Of a stretch of DNA of 64,000 bases, positions 1-11,635 are shown piece by piece (position 1 is the first letter of the stretch; every line of letters begins with the position of its first letter). The notes beneath the pieces were generated by a model that saw only the letters and a program-made list of their open reading frames with translations, was not told where the DNA came from and ran no database searches. This DNA is from Lunularia cruciata (lineage: Eukaryota; Streptophyta; Marchantiopsida; Lunulariales; Lunulariaceae). A program made the position numbers and the translations under genes. The DNA lies in NCBI GenBank assembly GCA_948567375.1, contig OX419757.1, positions 68,145,836-68,209,835 on the forward strand, in the 5' to 3' direction.

Positions 1-3000
1 ATCTAAGTCTATCTCCTCCCATATGAAGTTGAATCCCTCAAGTTAGATTAGATCCCCTACTTGGGATCCAAACATGCCAATTCTCTTCATCTAACCTCCT
101 TTTCTGCCACCAAGCTGAGAAAAGATTACCAAAGAAACAAAGGCCCACCTACAAGGCAAAGCAACTCAAGCTTTGGCAAGAATGGTAGCAATAATGAGAC
201 TACAAGAGAAGCCACTACCAAAGCTTTCCATAAACAGATAGGGAAATCTGAACAGAATTTGGGGGCCTAAAAGATAAGCTTAAATTGAACAAAATAGAGT
301 CCAAATGCAAGATAAATGACACAAACTTGAATTGTCAAGCAAAAATTTGCAACAACTTGCTTTACTTGTAACAATGGTGTCATTACAAGTAAAGAGTTTT
401 TAGAGAAAGCCAAAAAATTGGTTGACTTGTAACACAATTGACATTTATCTATTCATTTGAAATTTATAATGATTTGAACTATGTGCATTAGATATATTAA
501 TAATTTATTTTCTCATATCTTTTTGTACACTCATTTTTTGGGTTGCCTCTTGATCAAGCTTTTTGGTGAATTTTCTTGATTCAAAATAGATCAGAGAATC
601 ATCAATGTAATATTATCTACAATAAGATTTTGAACACAAAGAAGTCAATGAACATCAACGGTGTTTAACTTTACAAGTAGTCTCAACTCACTCTACAATG
701 AATGAACATCATGTCTTATTTCTTGTTTGGACTTCAAAGTTATCATTCATCAAATATTGTGTTCATTCTATAGTACTGCAGTACATTCTTTAAAACTATA
801 TAAATTGCTACATTGAAATTTTATATCTTCAATTCAATGCACCATTCTATCATAATAAATGAACACGTCCCTATAGATTGATAAAAATTATGATAACATT
901 TTAGAAACAACTAAAAATCAGAAAAATAAGATCTAATATGAATGTAGAAAATCATCTAACTATTGAAATTGAGCTCAAGCTCCACTATAAATGTGTGTAA
1001 ACATTCCTCAATTTCTTATCTACTTGGACTCAAAAGTTCTTATTAATCCAACATTGGTTTACCACAAGAGCCATCAATGCAATTGCTCCAATACCAAGAA
1101 CTATGGAGACCATCTTGAGTCCTAAAGCTAGCTATTGCTATCATAGAAACAAAGGTGATGGTAATTGTAGTATAGAAAAGGGAGTTCTAATTGTCATAAT
1201 GCACTACAAGAATTATGTGCATCTTAGTTCTATCTAAGGCTACCACAAATAGTACCTTGAATTTACTTATAAGTAACATTTTTACCATTCCACTTGCATT
1301 TTTTCACCCTTAGAAAATTTTGTTATTGTAGATAGTGAGTTGGTCAACTTCAATTTCCCAACCCTCTGCACTTTTTGTGCAGAATTACAATAGTAGTTTT
1401 GGCAAAGGATCTATGAGCACAACATTGTTTGGTCCTCATTCCCAACTTTGAGTATGACAATAGTATGATTAACAACACTTGAGATAAGGAAGTCATCATG
1501 GTGATCATGTAGAGTACTCAATTCCTCTTTTATATAATGAATGCACAAAAGTTACAAAATGGAGTTTTTGAAGAGATAATGTAGAAGATCTTTGCAAAAA
1601 AAGTGAAAACTTGGAAGTGATGTGTATTGTTCTTGTTAATGAGTATAAAGGATCATATTTATCCAAGAAATGTGCCAACAAGAAAGAAGCTACTCTAGGT
1701 CAAATAGTGAGATCTTTGCATGTAGGAGATACTTTCTTTGAGAGTGCAACTTGAATATATATATATATATATATAGCTAGCATGCACAAAGGTCAAGTCA
1801 TTTCCCATTTATAGAAGTAAATTAAATAGAAAAGTCTCATTTATTTGCAACCAAATTCCATTAAAATATGGTGTAAATTTCAAGAAGTCCAACCTTTATA
1901 AATTCATGTTATATCCCTTCAAAAGTTATCACCTCAAAAGACTTGTTATTTTGCTGAATCCAAAACCTCTCACCATTAGCTACCAAATCCATTGTGGATA
2001 AAAAAATGCAATTGAATTACCATCCACTTGCAACAACATTCCACCTTCTCTTTGATGATTGAGGTTCTCTCAGAATATCTTTGAATGTACTTCTTTTACT
2101 TCAATTTACAACCTATGCACAACTTAATAGGGGATTGTTTTCCCTTCACAATTTGTGGTCAAGATAAGTGGATCCTAGAATTCTCCAATAGGTATCTATA
2201 TGTCATCAACAACAAACACCAGAAAATTAGCAATTGATGCAAGAAGTGGACTTTGCATTTGGATGCATATTGCAAAAATTCAACAAAATGTGGAGAGGAT
2301 TGCCAAACTTGTAACATAGCATACGTGAAGAAAAAATGCATACATGCTATGTGATGATAAATACATATAGGCTACAAGAGAAGAGGGAAGGAAGGGTAGA
2401 AAGGGTAGAAAGGGTAGAAAAGCAAACAATATGAATGAGCTTTTACATATCAAAAGCATGATCATTGACAAATCCTTTGATAGCAAGATCTTGATTGATA
2501 ATCTTTCCAAAATGGAGATTGAAAAATCCAATGAGAATGATGAGTACAATCATTTAGTTTGCAATAAGATTCAAACATAAGAGTGAATGTATCATGTTAA
2601 TTAGGGTACATGATTAAAAATATTCTAAAATATATTTTAATACCACCTATTCCACATTTTACCTTGACATGCCTATGTTGCATGTTCACAATGATGAATT
2701 GCTTGTTTGCATATTCTTGACTTCTCTACCATTAGAGCATGAATATTTCTTACCCATATAACATGGATCTCCAAGTAGATACTCTTAAATGATGTCATGA
2801 TTGTTACTTCAAAAGTATTCATGCTAGTGATTATGAATGTGATTGACTCATAAACACCTAACATTGTGACATGACCTTACATATCCAACATTAATACAAA
2901 CAATGAGGCCATCGCGATCAATTATCATAATATATTAAAGAAATACATTTTTTACTTCTTGTTGTAGTAGTGAGTATGGAGCTCAAATCTTGGTCAATTG

Positions 3001-3228
3001 ATATAGAAAAGTGTACTCTCAATAGGACTAATAAAGCCAAGAAATGTTGGTAGCACACAACATAGTGCTTCACAATAAAAAATAACAGTCCATTGAAAAT
3101 ATTTATAGCAAAATCTGAAAATAGAGCATCTGAATTCAACATTATACACAAGTTATTTCAATTTATCACCTCATGACGATAGACCCTAATGTTATGTTTA
3201 ACATATAAAACATAAAAGGGTATCAATT
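1..3228. other. AT-rich intergenic DNA, no gene recognised
   Basis: No open frame here looks like a known protein; a 69-codon frame at 61-270 is polar, low in complexity and unrecognised. Visible structure: a perfect 12-bp inverted repeat (360-371 / 383-394) with an 11-nt loop, an (AT)n run at 1755-1775, and a 9-bp unit AAGGGTAGA repeated three times at 2392-2418. The sequence is A+T-rich, as expected of old repeat-derived plant DNA. Confidence 0.6.
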
Positions 3229-3233
3229 CAAAG
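3229..3233. repeat. target site duplication CAAAG, left copy
   Basis: The five bases CAAAG directly precede the 5' LTR and recur exactly at 11631-11635 directly after the 3' LTR. A 5-bp duplication is normal for Ty3/gypsy integrase, so the two LTRs belong to one insertion. Confidence 0.85.
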
Positions 3234-3649
3234 TGTAATAATATGGAGTTTAGCGACAAAGTTAGGAGGGCTAACTAAGTAGCAAATAAGACAAATTAGC
3301 CTAGAATATTCTAGAAGTATCTAGAAAGCTTCTTGGGAAGCTTCCTGGCTAGCTTAGCTTTTAAGTACCTCAAGTAAGTAGCTTCTAGAAGCTTCCAACT
3401 AGCTTAGCTTGCATGCCAAGTAGGTGGCTTCTAAAAGAAAGCTTCTTGAGAAGCTTCCTTGTTAACTTGGCTTGCACTCTAAGAAAGCGGCTCGAGGAAG
3501 CTTTGTGAGAAACTTCTCAAGGGCTTTGTATGCTATCTATAAATACCAAAGCCAAACCTCATGCTAGGCATTCGGAGTTTTCCCTCATTCCAACATCCTA
3601 ATGTGAGCTTCCATTCTCCTATTTCTCTCCTTTGTCTTGGTCTTTTACA
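3234..3649 (+). repeat. 5' LTR of the gypsy element
   Basis: A 416-bp repeat starting TG (TGTAATAATATGG) and ending CA (GGTCTTTTACA). It matches the two halves of the 3' LTR (7971-8165 and 11394-11630) throughout, with scattered substitutions and one short deletion. A TATA-like ATCTATAAATACC near 3536 is a plausible promoter element. Confidence 0.9.
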
Positions 3650-3650
3650 T

Positions 3651-3662
3651 TGGTATCAGAGC
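3651..3662 (+). other. primer-binding site, initiator tRNA-Met
   Basis: TGGTATCAGAGC lies one base after the 5' LTR. It is complementary to the 3' end of plant initiator tRNA-Met, the classical minus-strand primer of plant LTR retrotransposons. This contrasts with the internal-tRNA site of the copia elements near 57 kb. Confidence 0.93.
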
Positions 3663-3849
3663 AAGAATGGGATGGATGGAATTTATGGAACACCGAATCC
3701 ACTTCCGCTAAACCATTGGGATTTTCATATCCAGATGTTACCCAAACATCATTTCACACAATTCATCACCTCACGCTTTGGGTAAGATTTTTTTCATATG
3801 ATCACCTTGTTTGAGGAACCCTTGATACTTCCGGTTGTAACTTATGGAG

Positions 3850-4860
3850 AACGGTGGACGTGCTGCATCTATATGTTAATCAATTAGATAAATTGGAAGT
3901 AGTGGGATAGAGTAGTAGTCATGGCGGTAATACTGGACATTATCCCTACGATGCAGCAACAAGTCAAGCACCTTACTTGATTGTTGGATGAACAAGACCA
4001 ACAACAAGAGAATATATTTAGAGAGCACATGTTTGAGATGGAGAAGATTACATTTGATTTCCAAAACCCAAGGTGTTTGAAGGCAAGAATCTTCCGTGCA
4101 CAATGGAGAATTTTGTGTTAGACTACAAATGTTACTTTGAGACCACCAATTTTCAAGATTAACAAAAACATATTTTCTTGGCTTCTAGCCAATTGGATAG
4201 TGTGGCAAAACTTTGGTGGCGATTCTGAGTGGAGCAAGCTAAACGACAAATTGTTGCACCAATTTTGACATGGGTAGAATTCAAGGATGTAATACTTGGT
4301 CAATTTCAAATTATAAATGTCATCCGAGCCGCACAAGATAATTGACAAAGTTGAAGCACATTGGCTCAATAAGGAGCTACATCACACAATTTCAAAACAT
4401 CATCATGCAAATTCTAGATATACAAGAAGGTGAAGTCGTGGATCAATTTGTGCAAGGATTGAAGTCACAAACTAAATTGGAGATGACCATGCAAGAACCA
4501 CAAAATGTAAAAGAAGCCATGCAATTGGCTGAGCGCTTTGATTCCTTAGTTGCGACAACTTGGTCTTGACCTTGACCTACACAAAATTTACCAATACACT
4601 ACGCACGGGTGGAAGAACCAACACCAATGGAGATTGATGTTATCCAACATAGACCACTTGGTATAGTGGATAGAGAAAGATTGTGATAAAATGGAGGTTG
4701 TTTTTATTGTCACCAAGTTGGACATCACATTGCTGAATGTCCACTTAGGAATGGGTGACCTCAACAAGTTGCCCAAATGGAGTTTGTGGAATAGAATGAT
4801 TATGAAAACAAGGAATCCTAGTAGGAGATTTTGAGCCACCTACTGGAGCTTGATTAGTTC
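3850..4860 (+). pseudogene. gypsy gag remnant with CCHC zinc knuckle
   Basis: Gag-like segments lie in several frames. Around 4181-4330 is a capsid-type stretch rich in Trp, Gln and Phe. 4342-4569 is a 75-codon piece with the pattern of retrotransposon gag proteins (LKHIGSIRSYITQF, VDQFVQGL). A knuckle C-x2-C-x4-H-x4-C is encoded at 4699-4740 (CFYCHQVGHHIAEC). In-frame stops and at least one frame change near 4340 break it. Confidence 0.75.
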
Positions 4861-4879
4861 CAATGGGATTGAAGGCTTG

Positions 4880-5205
4880 ACTTATGCAAGTTTGCTTTAC
4901 TTGCAAGGTACAATATCTAATTGAGGTTATAAGATTTTGGCTGATTTTGGAAGTTTAGAGAATTGCATGTCTATGCAAGTAGCAAAGCAATTAGGCATTC
5001 CTATCAAGCCAGTGATTGGAAGTAGATTGATGATGGCAAATGGTAGAAAGGGTTATGAATTCCGTACCTCACGTCCTGTTACTTTTAAGATTGGGAAGGA
5101 GTATTTGGAGTGTATAAGGTTTGTAATGGCACCTCTACACTATGATGTCATTCTAGGACTACATTGGCTTGAACGTCATAAGGTTCAATCTGATTGGACC
5201 TGATG
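4880..5205 (+). pseudogene. gypsy aspartic protease remnant
   Basis: The 88-codon frame at 4937-5203 has the retropepsin layout. The active-site DSG region is degraded to DFGSLENCMS, and the C-terminal VILGLHWLERH matches the usual 'ILGMDWL..H' end of gypsy proteases. The loss of the catalytic DSG triad indicates an inactive product. Confidence 0.75.
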
Positions 5206-5404
5206 ACAAATTCAAGCACAACACCAAGGTAGGAATTTCTGATTAGGTTGTTTGGCACCTCTGAGTAAGACACCTAAGAATAATCAATCCTAGGATGGGA
5301 AGTTTGTTAGTGAAGCAGCCATAGAGCAAGCTTTGAAGGAAGATAAGTCTATTTTTGTGGTGTGGATCAAGCCAATTGCACAAGGACAATCTAAGAAGAG
5401 CTAA

Positions 5405-6780
5405 GAGCCTCATCAAGCAATGGTTGATCAAATAGTTCAAGAGTTTGCGAATGTGTTTCCGGATGATCTACCAAAGGGATTACCCTCCAATTGTGGCATG
5501 CCTTTCAAGATTGAGTTATTGCCAAGGAGTACTCTTGTGAGTAGACCAATCTATTGGCTCCCACCAAAGGAGTTTATGGAGTTGCAAACAACACTTATGG
5601 AGTTGTTGGAGAAGGGCTTCATATGACATAGTACCTCTCCTTGGGAAGCACCGGTATTGTTTGTTCCAAAGAAGGATGTAGGACTTCATTTCTATATTGA
5701 TTATCATGGGCTCAATAAGCAAACAATGAAGAATGCATATCCCTTGCCTCGGATTGATGACTTGCTTGATCAATTGAGTGGAGCACGATACTTTTCCAAG
5801 ATGGATCTTTGTTGCGGCTATTGGCAAATCCCCATTGATAGGAAGGATGTGCAAAAGACGGCCTTTTGCATAAGGTATGAGCATTTTGAGTGGAGAGTTC
5901 TACCTTTTGGGCTCACTAATGCTCCAATAGTCTTCATGGATCAGATGCATCAGGTGTTGGATGGAGTATTGGATTAGTACATGGTGGTGTTCTTGGATGA
6001 TATCTTAATCTATAGCAAGATAGAGGCAAAACATGTGAATCACATGTAAGAAGTTCTAAGACAACAACAACAATGGAAATTTTATTGCAAGAAGTCAAAG
6101 TGTACCTTTTGGCAAAAGGAAATTACCTTCTTGGGGCACAAGATCTCTTTGGAGGGGATCAAGATGGAAGAGGAGAAAATCAGGCCATTATTGATTGGCC
6201 TACTCCAAAGGATGCTATCAAAGTTCAGGCATTTAATGGACTTGCCAGCTTTCATTGACGGTTCATCCATTATTATGCTCATATGGCTGCACCATTGATT
6301 GACCTCTTGGAGAAGGACTCAAGCTTCTAATGGACCACCAAGCACAAAGAAGCATTCTAGAATTTGAAACATATGGTGTCTTCAAGACCCATTCTTCAAC
6401 TATATGATCCTCAGCCACCCTATGTGGTTGATTTTGATGCTTCTAACTTTGCCATTGGAGCCATGTTGCAACAACAATTCCTAGATGGATTACATCCCAT
6501 TGCTTTTGTGTCTTTCCAACTCAATATGCCTAAAAGAAACTACTCTGCTTGAGATTGAGAACAACTTGCAATGGTTTATGCCACCAAGGTATGGAGGCAT
6601 TACCTCTTGAGGGAAAAAATGATCATGCAAACTAATCACAAACTATTGTTGCAGACCTTATACTTGGAACACATGAAGAGTCAACATCATCAATGGAAGG
6701 AACAACTCCAATTGTTTGACATCAAACTTGAGTACAAACCAGGTTGGTTCCACATCATTCCTAATGTTTTATCACAATGA
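5405..6780 (+). pseudogene. gypsy reverse transcriptase and RNase H remnant
   Basis: Reverse transcriptase blocks appear in order: PIYWLPPKE near 5550, VLFVPKKD near 5655, [13 protein letters not shown] near 5740, [13 protein letters not shown] near 5795, FGLTNAP near 5908, and the polymerase box VVFLDDILIYSK near 5985 (FLDD instead of YIDD, common in chromoviruses). RNase H follows from about 6364 with DFDASNFAIGAML. Stops fall at about 5625, 5976, 6257, 6330, 6358 and 6550; most sit where the family has Arg or Gln and fit C-to-T changes (CGA to TGA, CAG to TAG, CAA to TAA). Confidence 0.88.
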
Positions 6781-6786
6781 CTTGAT

Positions 6787-7935
6787 TTGAAGTCTCTTCC
6801 TCTCATCACAGTAGCAATTACAATGGTGTTAATTGTCTCCAAGATCCAAAACAAGTTTAGTCAGCTCTACAACAAGATCCCTTCTTCCAAATGGTACAAG
6901 GTCACCTTACAACATGCGACAAGAAGTACAACACCTTCTCCATCATGGAAGGCCTTCTATTCCATGAGGACCGGATCTATGTTCCAGCCAAAGGTGATCT
7001 TTGACTTGTGTGCCTTCAAGAAGCCCATGATTTACCCATAGTTGGTCACATGGATGTAGATAAGACCTTGGGTACCCTCTAACACCAATGATGGTGGCCC
7101 AACATGATGCAAGATGTTCAAGAATTTGTCCGATCATGTGAGAGCTACCAACACAACAAGGCTAGCAACCAGAAGCCGAGTGGACTCCTTCAACCACTTG
7201 CCATTCCATCCGCTTGATGGGAGCATGTGGGCTTGGATCTCATCACATCCTTGACCAAGACAAAGCAAGGACACACAACAATCATGGTGTTTGTGGATAA
7301 GCTTAGTAAGCAAATCCACTTGGCACCAACTTGTGATATCGTGGATGTTCCAACCTTAGCGCAAATCTACTTCAACAATGTCTCCAAGCATCATGGGATG
7401 CCACGTGTACTCATCTTTGACCATGATCCTTGATTTACCAAGAAGTTTTGGTAAGCACTCTTCGAGATACTTGCTTTGTCTATGGCCTATCATCCTCAAA
7501 CTGATGGACAAACTGAACATGCAAATTGTACATTAGAAGATATGTTGTGTGCCTTTGTCAATGTCCACCATACCAATTGGATAGGGCCCTTTGATGTCAC
7601 CCAAATTGTCGCTCCTATTGCTTATTGACTTGCTTTGCTTTGTCATATGCGTATCCATCCTATCTTTCATGTTTCCAAGTTGAAACCCTTTGTTCCTAAA
7701 CCCTCTTCCTTTTCCTCTTGAGTTCAACTTCCCCCTCCTCTTGTCCCTATCAATGATCATGAGGAGTACAAAGTTGATTGTATCCTTGCGCATTGCCATA
7801 TTCAACAAGGCCGTCAACAACATATGGAGTACAAGGTCCTTTAGAAAGGGTATCCCTATCATGATGCCACATGGGGACCTCTTTCTCACCTCCAAAATGC
7901 ATAGACGGTCATCCAGGAGTTCAAAGCTTCACTAG
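6787..7935 (+). pseudogene. gypsy integrase with C-terminal chromodomain, remnant
   Basis: The integrase core is recognisable at about 7215-7560 (WEHVGLDLITSLTKTKQGH, VFVDKLSK, then SKHHGMPRVLIFDHDP followed by a stop). A chromodomain is encoded at about 7765-7935: EYKVDCILAH, MEYKVL, a stop where the conserved Trp of KWKGYP belongs, KGYPYHDATWGPLSHLQNA. Chromodomains guide chromovirus integrase to heterochromatin. Stops at about 7432, 7452, 7850 and 7912 make the product non-functional. Confidence 0.85.
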
Positions 7936-7956
7936 CAATGAAGACATCACCAACTA

Positions 7957-7970
7957 GTGATGGGGGAATA
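7957..7970 (+). other. polypurine tract of the gypsy element
   Basis: The purine-rich run GTGATGGGGGAATA lies immediately before the TG start of the 3' LTR, where plus-strand priming takes place. Confidence 0.85.
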
Positions 7971-8779
7971 TGACAATATAGAGTTTAACAACAAAGTTAG
8001 TAGGGCTAACAAAGTAGCAAATAAGACAAATTAGCCCAGAAAATTCTAGAAGTATCTAGGAAACTTCTTGGGAAGCTTCCTAGCTAGCTTAGCTTGTAAG
8101 TACCTCAAGTACGTAGCTTTTAGAAGGAAGTTTCTAGAAGCTTCCAACTAGCTTAGCTTGCACGCTGTCGGGGAATTCGTTTGGCCTTGAGAGTGCACCG
8201 AGCACCTAGCTGCTTGTGCTTAGTTTGTCCTCGGCCTTCATAGAACTGGCTAGCTCACACGGTTTCAGCTATGGTTTTGGGACCTGACGGTTCCTAGGAG
8301 AGGCTGGATTTTTTATGAACAACAACTAGTATTCTATTCAGCTCAACCAGGCCAGACTACTGAGTCAAAACTTTCATATAGATGGACTGAGAGCTCCTAA
8401 AATGGAGCTTCCATGACACTAGTCACAGGTCAAACACACCATCATCTTAGCTCTACTAGACCTGCAAAATTTTCTTTCTTGTCCAGCCTTCTCTCTCTTG
8501 CAAGGTCCTTCATTCTCTTGCAAAGAACCCATTTTCTGCTCTGCACTCTCAAGGCCTTGCTTTCCTACAAAAATTTCTCTCCTCTACCTTGTACTCCTTC
8601 AAGGCATACTCCTTGCCATTTGTTCATATGGCCACTGTCATGCTCAATAGCACTTTCAAAAGTTTTCTCTCTCCTTCTGTCACAGACCAAGGCCAGGCAA
8701 CCTTTGAAAATCTCTCTTCAATAGTTCACTCTTGTCCATACCAAGCCCTGGAGACTCTCGCTCCTTCACTCTAAAAAAT

Positions 8780-8905
8780 CTTTCATTCACTTTGTCCAAT
8801 CTCTCATTTGTCCTATCCAGTCTCTCATTCACTCTGTCTAGTCTCTCATTCACTTTGTCTAGTCTCTCATTTACTCTACACAATCTCTCATTCACTCTGC
8901 TCAGT
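8780..8905. repeat. 21-bp tandem repeat, six copies
   Basis: The unit is CTCTCATTCACTYTGTCTAGT, six copies with few substitutions. Because 21 is a multiple of three, the - strand reads as a seven-residue repeat (RLDRVNE-like) over about 78 codons (8680-8916), superficially a coiled-coil heptad. No start context or homolog supports a real gene. Confidence 0.85.
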
Positions 8906-9329
8906 CTCCCTTTCATGAGAATTCTTCACTATTACATTTTCAACAGCACATCCTCTACATTCAAAATTCATTCCATGTCCACCTCTTCACAACAAACATT
9001 CTTCATTCAAAATTTGCTCTCCTATCAACATTCTCACAATAAACATCCTTCCACATTCAAAATCATTCCCTGTCCAGCTAGAGCAACCCTAATACAAATC
9101 TACCCATGTCACTGGCTGCTGCTCAGGGAAGCCAACCTTCAAAATCTCTCCTATCTTGTGCAAGGCAAAGTTAGACTCTTGAATTTCTTCTCCTGCTCCC
9201 GCCCTAGTTCAGTCCTTCCTGCAGATTTCAATTCCTTCTCTTCTCCACTGTTCCAAATCAATGACCAAGCAAAACTCAAAAATATCCTGCTCTTGCAACA
9301 GCCATAGGCCTCCACTCTCAAAATTTCCC

Positions 9330-10185
9330 CTCCTCCTGTCACAGCCGTAAGGCATCTCAAAAATTTCCTCTGGCCCTGCAACACTCTCACTCAACCTTTG
9401 AATTTCTTCTCCTGGCTCTGTCACAGCCTTAAGGCATCTTGAAAATTCCTCAGCCCTCAAGACTCTCACTCAATTTTTGAAAATCATCTCCTGGCCCTGT
9501 CACAGCCCTAATGCATTTTGAAATTCCTCCCTGGCCTGCAGCACTCTCACTCAACTTTCCAACTTTCTTCTCTTGTCACAGCCCTAAGGCATTTCGAAAA
9601 TTCATCTCTGGCCCTGCAAGATTCTCACTCAACTCCCGAATACTTTCTTCTCTTGTCACAGCCCTAAGGCATTTCAAAAATTCATCTCTGGCCCTGCAAG
9701 ATTCTCACTCAACTCCTGAATACTCTCTTCTCCTGTCACAGCCCTAAGGCATTTCAAAAATTCATCTCTGGCCCTGCAAGATTCTCATTCAACTCCTGAA
9801 AACTCTCTTCTCCTGTCATAGCCCTAAGGCATTTCAAAAATTCATCTCTGGCCCCGCAAGATTTTCACTCAACTACTAAAAACTTTCTTCTCCTGTCATA
9901 GCCCTAAGGCATTTCAAAAATTCATCTCTGGCCCTGCAAGATTCTCACTCAACTACTGAAAACTCTCTTCTCCTATCACAGCCCTAAGGCATCTTGAAAA
10001 TTCATCTTTGGCCCTGCAAGATTCTCACTCAACTACTGAAAACTTTCTTCTCCTGTCAAAGCCTTAAGGCATTTTGAATATTCATCTTTGGCTCTGCATG
10101 ACTCTCACTTAACTCCCAAAACTTTCTTCTCTTGTCACAGCCCTAAGGCATCTCCAAATTCTTCTCTGGCCCTGCAAGATTCATT
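9330..10185. repeat. 80-bp tandem array, about eleven copies
   Basis: The landmark GCCCTAAGGCAT (or a close variant) recurs at 9344, 9426, 9505, 9581, 9661, 9741, 9821, 9901, 9981, 10061 and 10140. Spacing is exactly 80 bp in the centre and 76-82 bp at the edges. The central copies are nearly identical and the outer ones more diverged, the usual result of unequal exchange. Confidence 0.92.
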
Positions 10186-10213
10186 CTTGTAGCCCTTCAC
10201 AATCTCTCTTCAC

Positions 10214-10720
10214 TTTCTTGCAAAAATTCTTCTCTCTTGCTGCCACTCACCAACCACACCCTTCTCTCTTGGGAAAATTTTCTCACTCTCCAGCCCTCAA
10301 TCTCATGTTCTCTTGCTTCCTTGCAAAAATTCTTCTCTCTCTTTCCTGCCACTCACCAACCACACCCTTCTTTCCTGCAAAAATTTTCTCACTCTCCAGC
10401 CCTCAATCTCCTATCCTCTTGCTTCTCTGCAAAAATTCTTCTCTAAACAGCCACTCACCAATACAGTCCTTCTTTCTTGCAAAATTTCTCCTTCCTGCTG
10501 CCACTCACCAACCACTTCATTCTTTCCTATGAAAATTGCCTCTTTGTTCAGCCCTCAATCTCCTGCCCTCTTGCTTCCCTGCAAAAATTCCTCTCTACAG
10601 TCACTCACCAATCCTTCCTTCTTTCCTTTTGAGAGAAAACCTCACTTTTCTCTCCTCAATCTCAAGCCCTATGCTTTCCTGCAAAAATTCATTCTCGTTC
10701 AGCCCTCAGTCTCCCAACTT
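10214..10720. repeat. irregular repeat of about 105 bp, four to five copies
   Basis: The landmark GCCACTCACCAA recurs at about 10242, 10348, 10450, 10500 and, in variant form, near 10601. It alternates with GCAAAAATTYTTCTCT and CAGCCCTCAATCTC modules, so the array looks composite. Confidence 0.75.
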
Positions 10721-11635
10721 TGAAATTTTCCTCCAGAGCTCTTCTTCCTGTCCCAACTCTCCAAAACCATGCACACCCTCTTTTCCTTCAAGAAACCCCT
10801 TTATCACTTCCCAAAACCTCTACAGTTAGCCTCTGTCTTCTCGACTTCTCCATGTAGAAAATTCAACTCCTGGCCACATTGCTCCTTCAAAAGCACATTG
10901 TCACTTCCCAAAAAACCCTACTGTCTACCTCTATTTTTCCAAGACTTCTCCATCTCTCTCTTCCTTCTATAAACCCTTTGAGATTTTTCTCCTAACAAAA
11001 ACACTTCAAGATTTTTCTCCCTGCCAAATCTTTGATAATCCTCTCTTCTTCCCAAACCCAAAACCTCTCAATAATTCTCTCCTTCTCCTCACTTATCTGT
11101 CTTGCCCCATCCTTTTGCTACTGCCGCTAACTAAAATACTCTTGAGACCCCCCAATAACATAAACAAACTCCAACGCTTAAGTGACATGCAAATAAACCC
11201 CCAAGCTTATGTAACATTAAAGAAAATCCACCACTCAATTTCCTCCTTCCCTTAATACAAGAGAAAATCCTTGAGCTTACAGGAACCCAAAAAAACTACC
11301 AGTTTCACCATAACATAAACCCTAGAGTTCACAAACATGAAAACTCACACCAAATGGCACCAATACTATGTGTAGATTATTTTCCCAACGACAAAGCCAA
11401 GTAGGTGGCTTCTAGAAGGAAGCTTCTTGAAAAGCTTCCTTGTTAACTTGACTTGCACTCTAAGAAAGCGGCTCGAGGAAGCTTCGTGAGAAGCTCCTCA
11501 AGGGCCTTGTATGCTACTTATAAATATCAAATCCGGAGCTCATGCTAGGCATTTAGAGTTTCCCCTCATTCCAATGTCCCAATATGAGCTTCCATTCTCC
11601 TATTTCTCTCCTTTGTCTTGGTCTTTTACACAAAG

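Larger units (their letters stand above)
8166..11393. mobile_element. 3.2-kb insertion with TGTCG...CGACA ends, candidate giant solo LTR
   Basis: The 3,228-bp block interrupts the gypsy 3' LTR. It starts TGTCGGGGAA and ends TTCCCAACGACA, imperfect inverted termini of the TG...CA type typical of LTRs. Flanking bases are CACGC on the left and AAGCC on the right; the uninterrupted LTR reads ATGCC, so a 4-5-bp target duplication with mutations is possible but not clean. It has no recognisable transposase or pol. Its + strand is strongly pyrimidine-rich and contains three tandem arrays (21, 80 and about 105 bp). It could be a very long solo LTR or a non-autonomous element; DNA transposon ends are not excluded. 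Confidence 0.6.
3234..11630 (+). mobile_element. Ty3/gypsy chromovirus-type LTR retrotransposon, decayed, with nested insertion
   Basis: Complete element on +: 5' LTR 3234-3649, primer-binding site 3651-3662, gag with zinc knuckle, protease, reverse transcriptase/RNase H, integrase, C-terminal chromodomain, polypurine tract 7957-7970, and 3' LTR from 7971 to 11630. Flanks carry the duplication CAAAG. The order PR-RT-RH-INT-chromodomain defines a chromovirus. All coding parts contain stops and some frame shifts, so it cannot move on its own. The 3' LTR is interrupted at 8166-11393 by a younger insertion; without it the element is about 5.2 kb. The 5' LTR lacks a short stretch present in the 3' LTR. 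Confidence 0.92.
7971..11630 (+). repeat. 3' LTR of the gypsy element, split by a 3.2-kb insertion
   Basis: The left half is 7971-8165 and the right half 11394-11630; together they give about 430 bp matching the 416-bp 5' LTR. The LTR ends in GGTCTTTTACA and is followed by the duplication CAAAG at 11631-11635. The interruption falls at the counterpart of GCATGCCAAGTAGG in the 5' LTR. Confidence 0.9.

Noticed and set aside
9151-9469. CRISPR-like array in the 80-bp repeats
   Set aside because: The repeats are contiguous without unique spacers and this is a plant nuclear sequence.
8413-10972. Several long Ser/Leu/Pro-rich open frames
   Set aside because: They come from pyrimidine-rich tandem arrays; codon content follows the repeat units and there are no family features.
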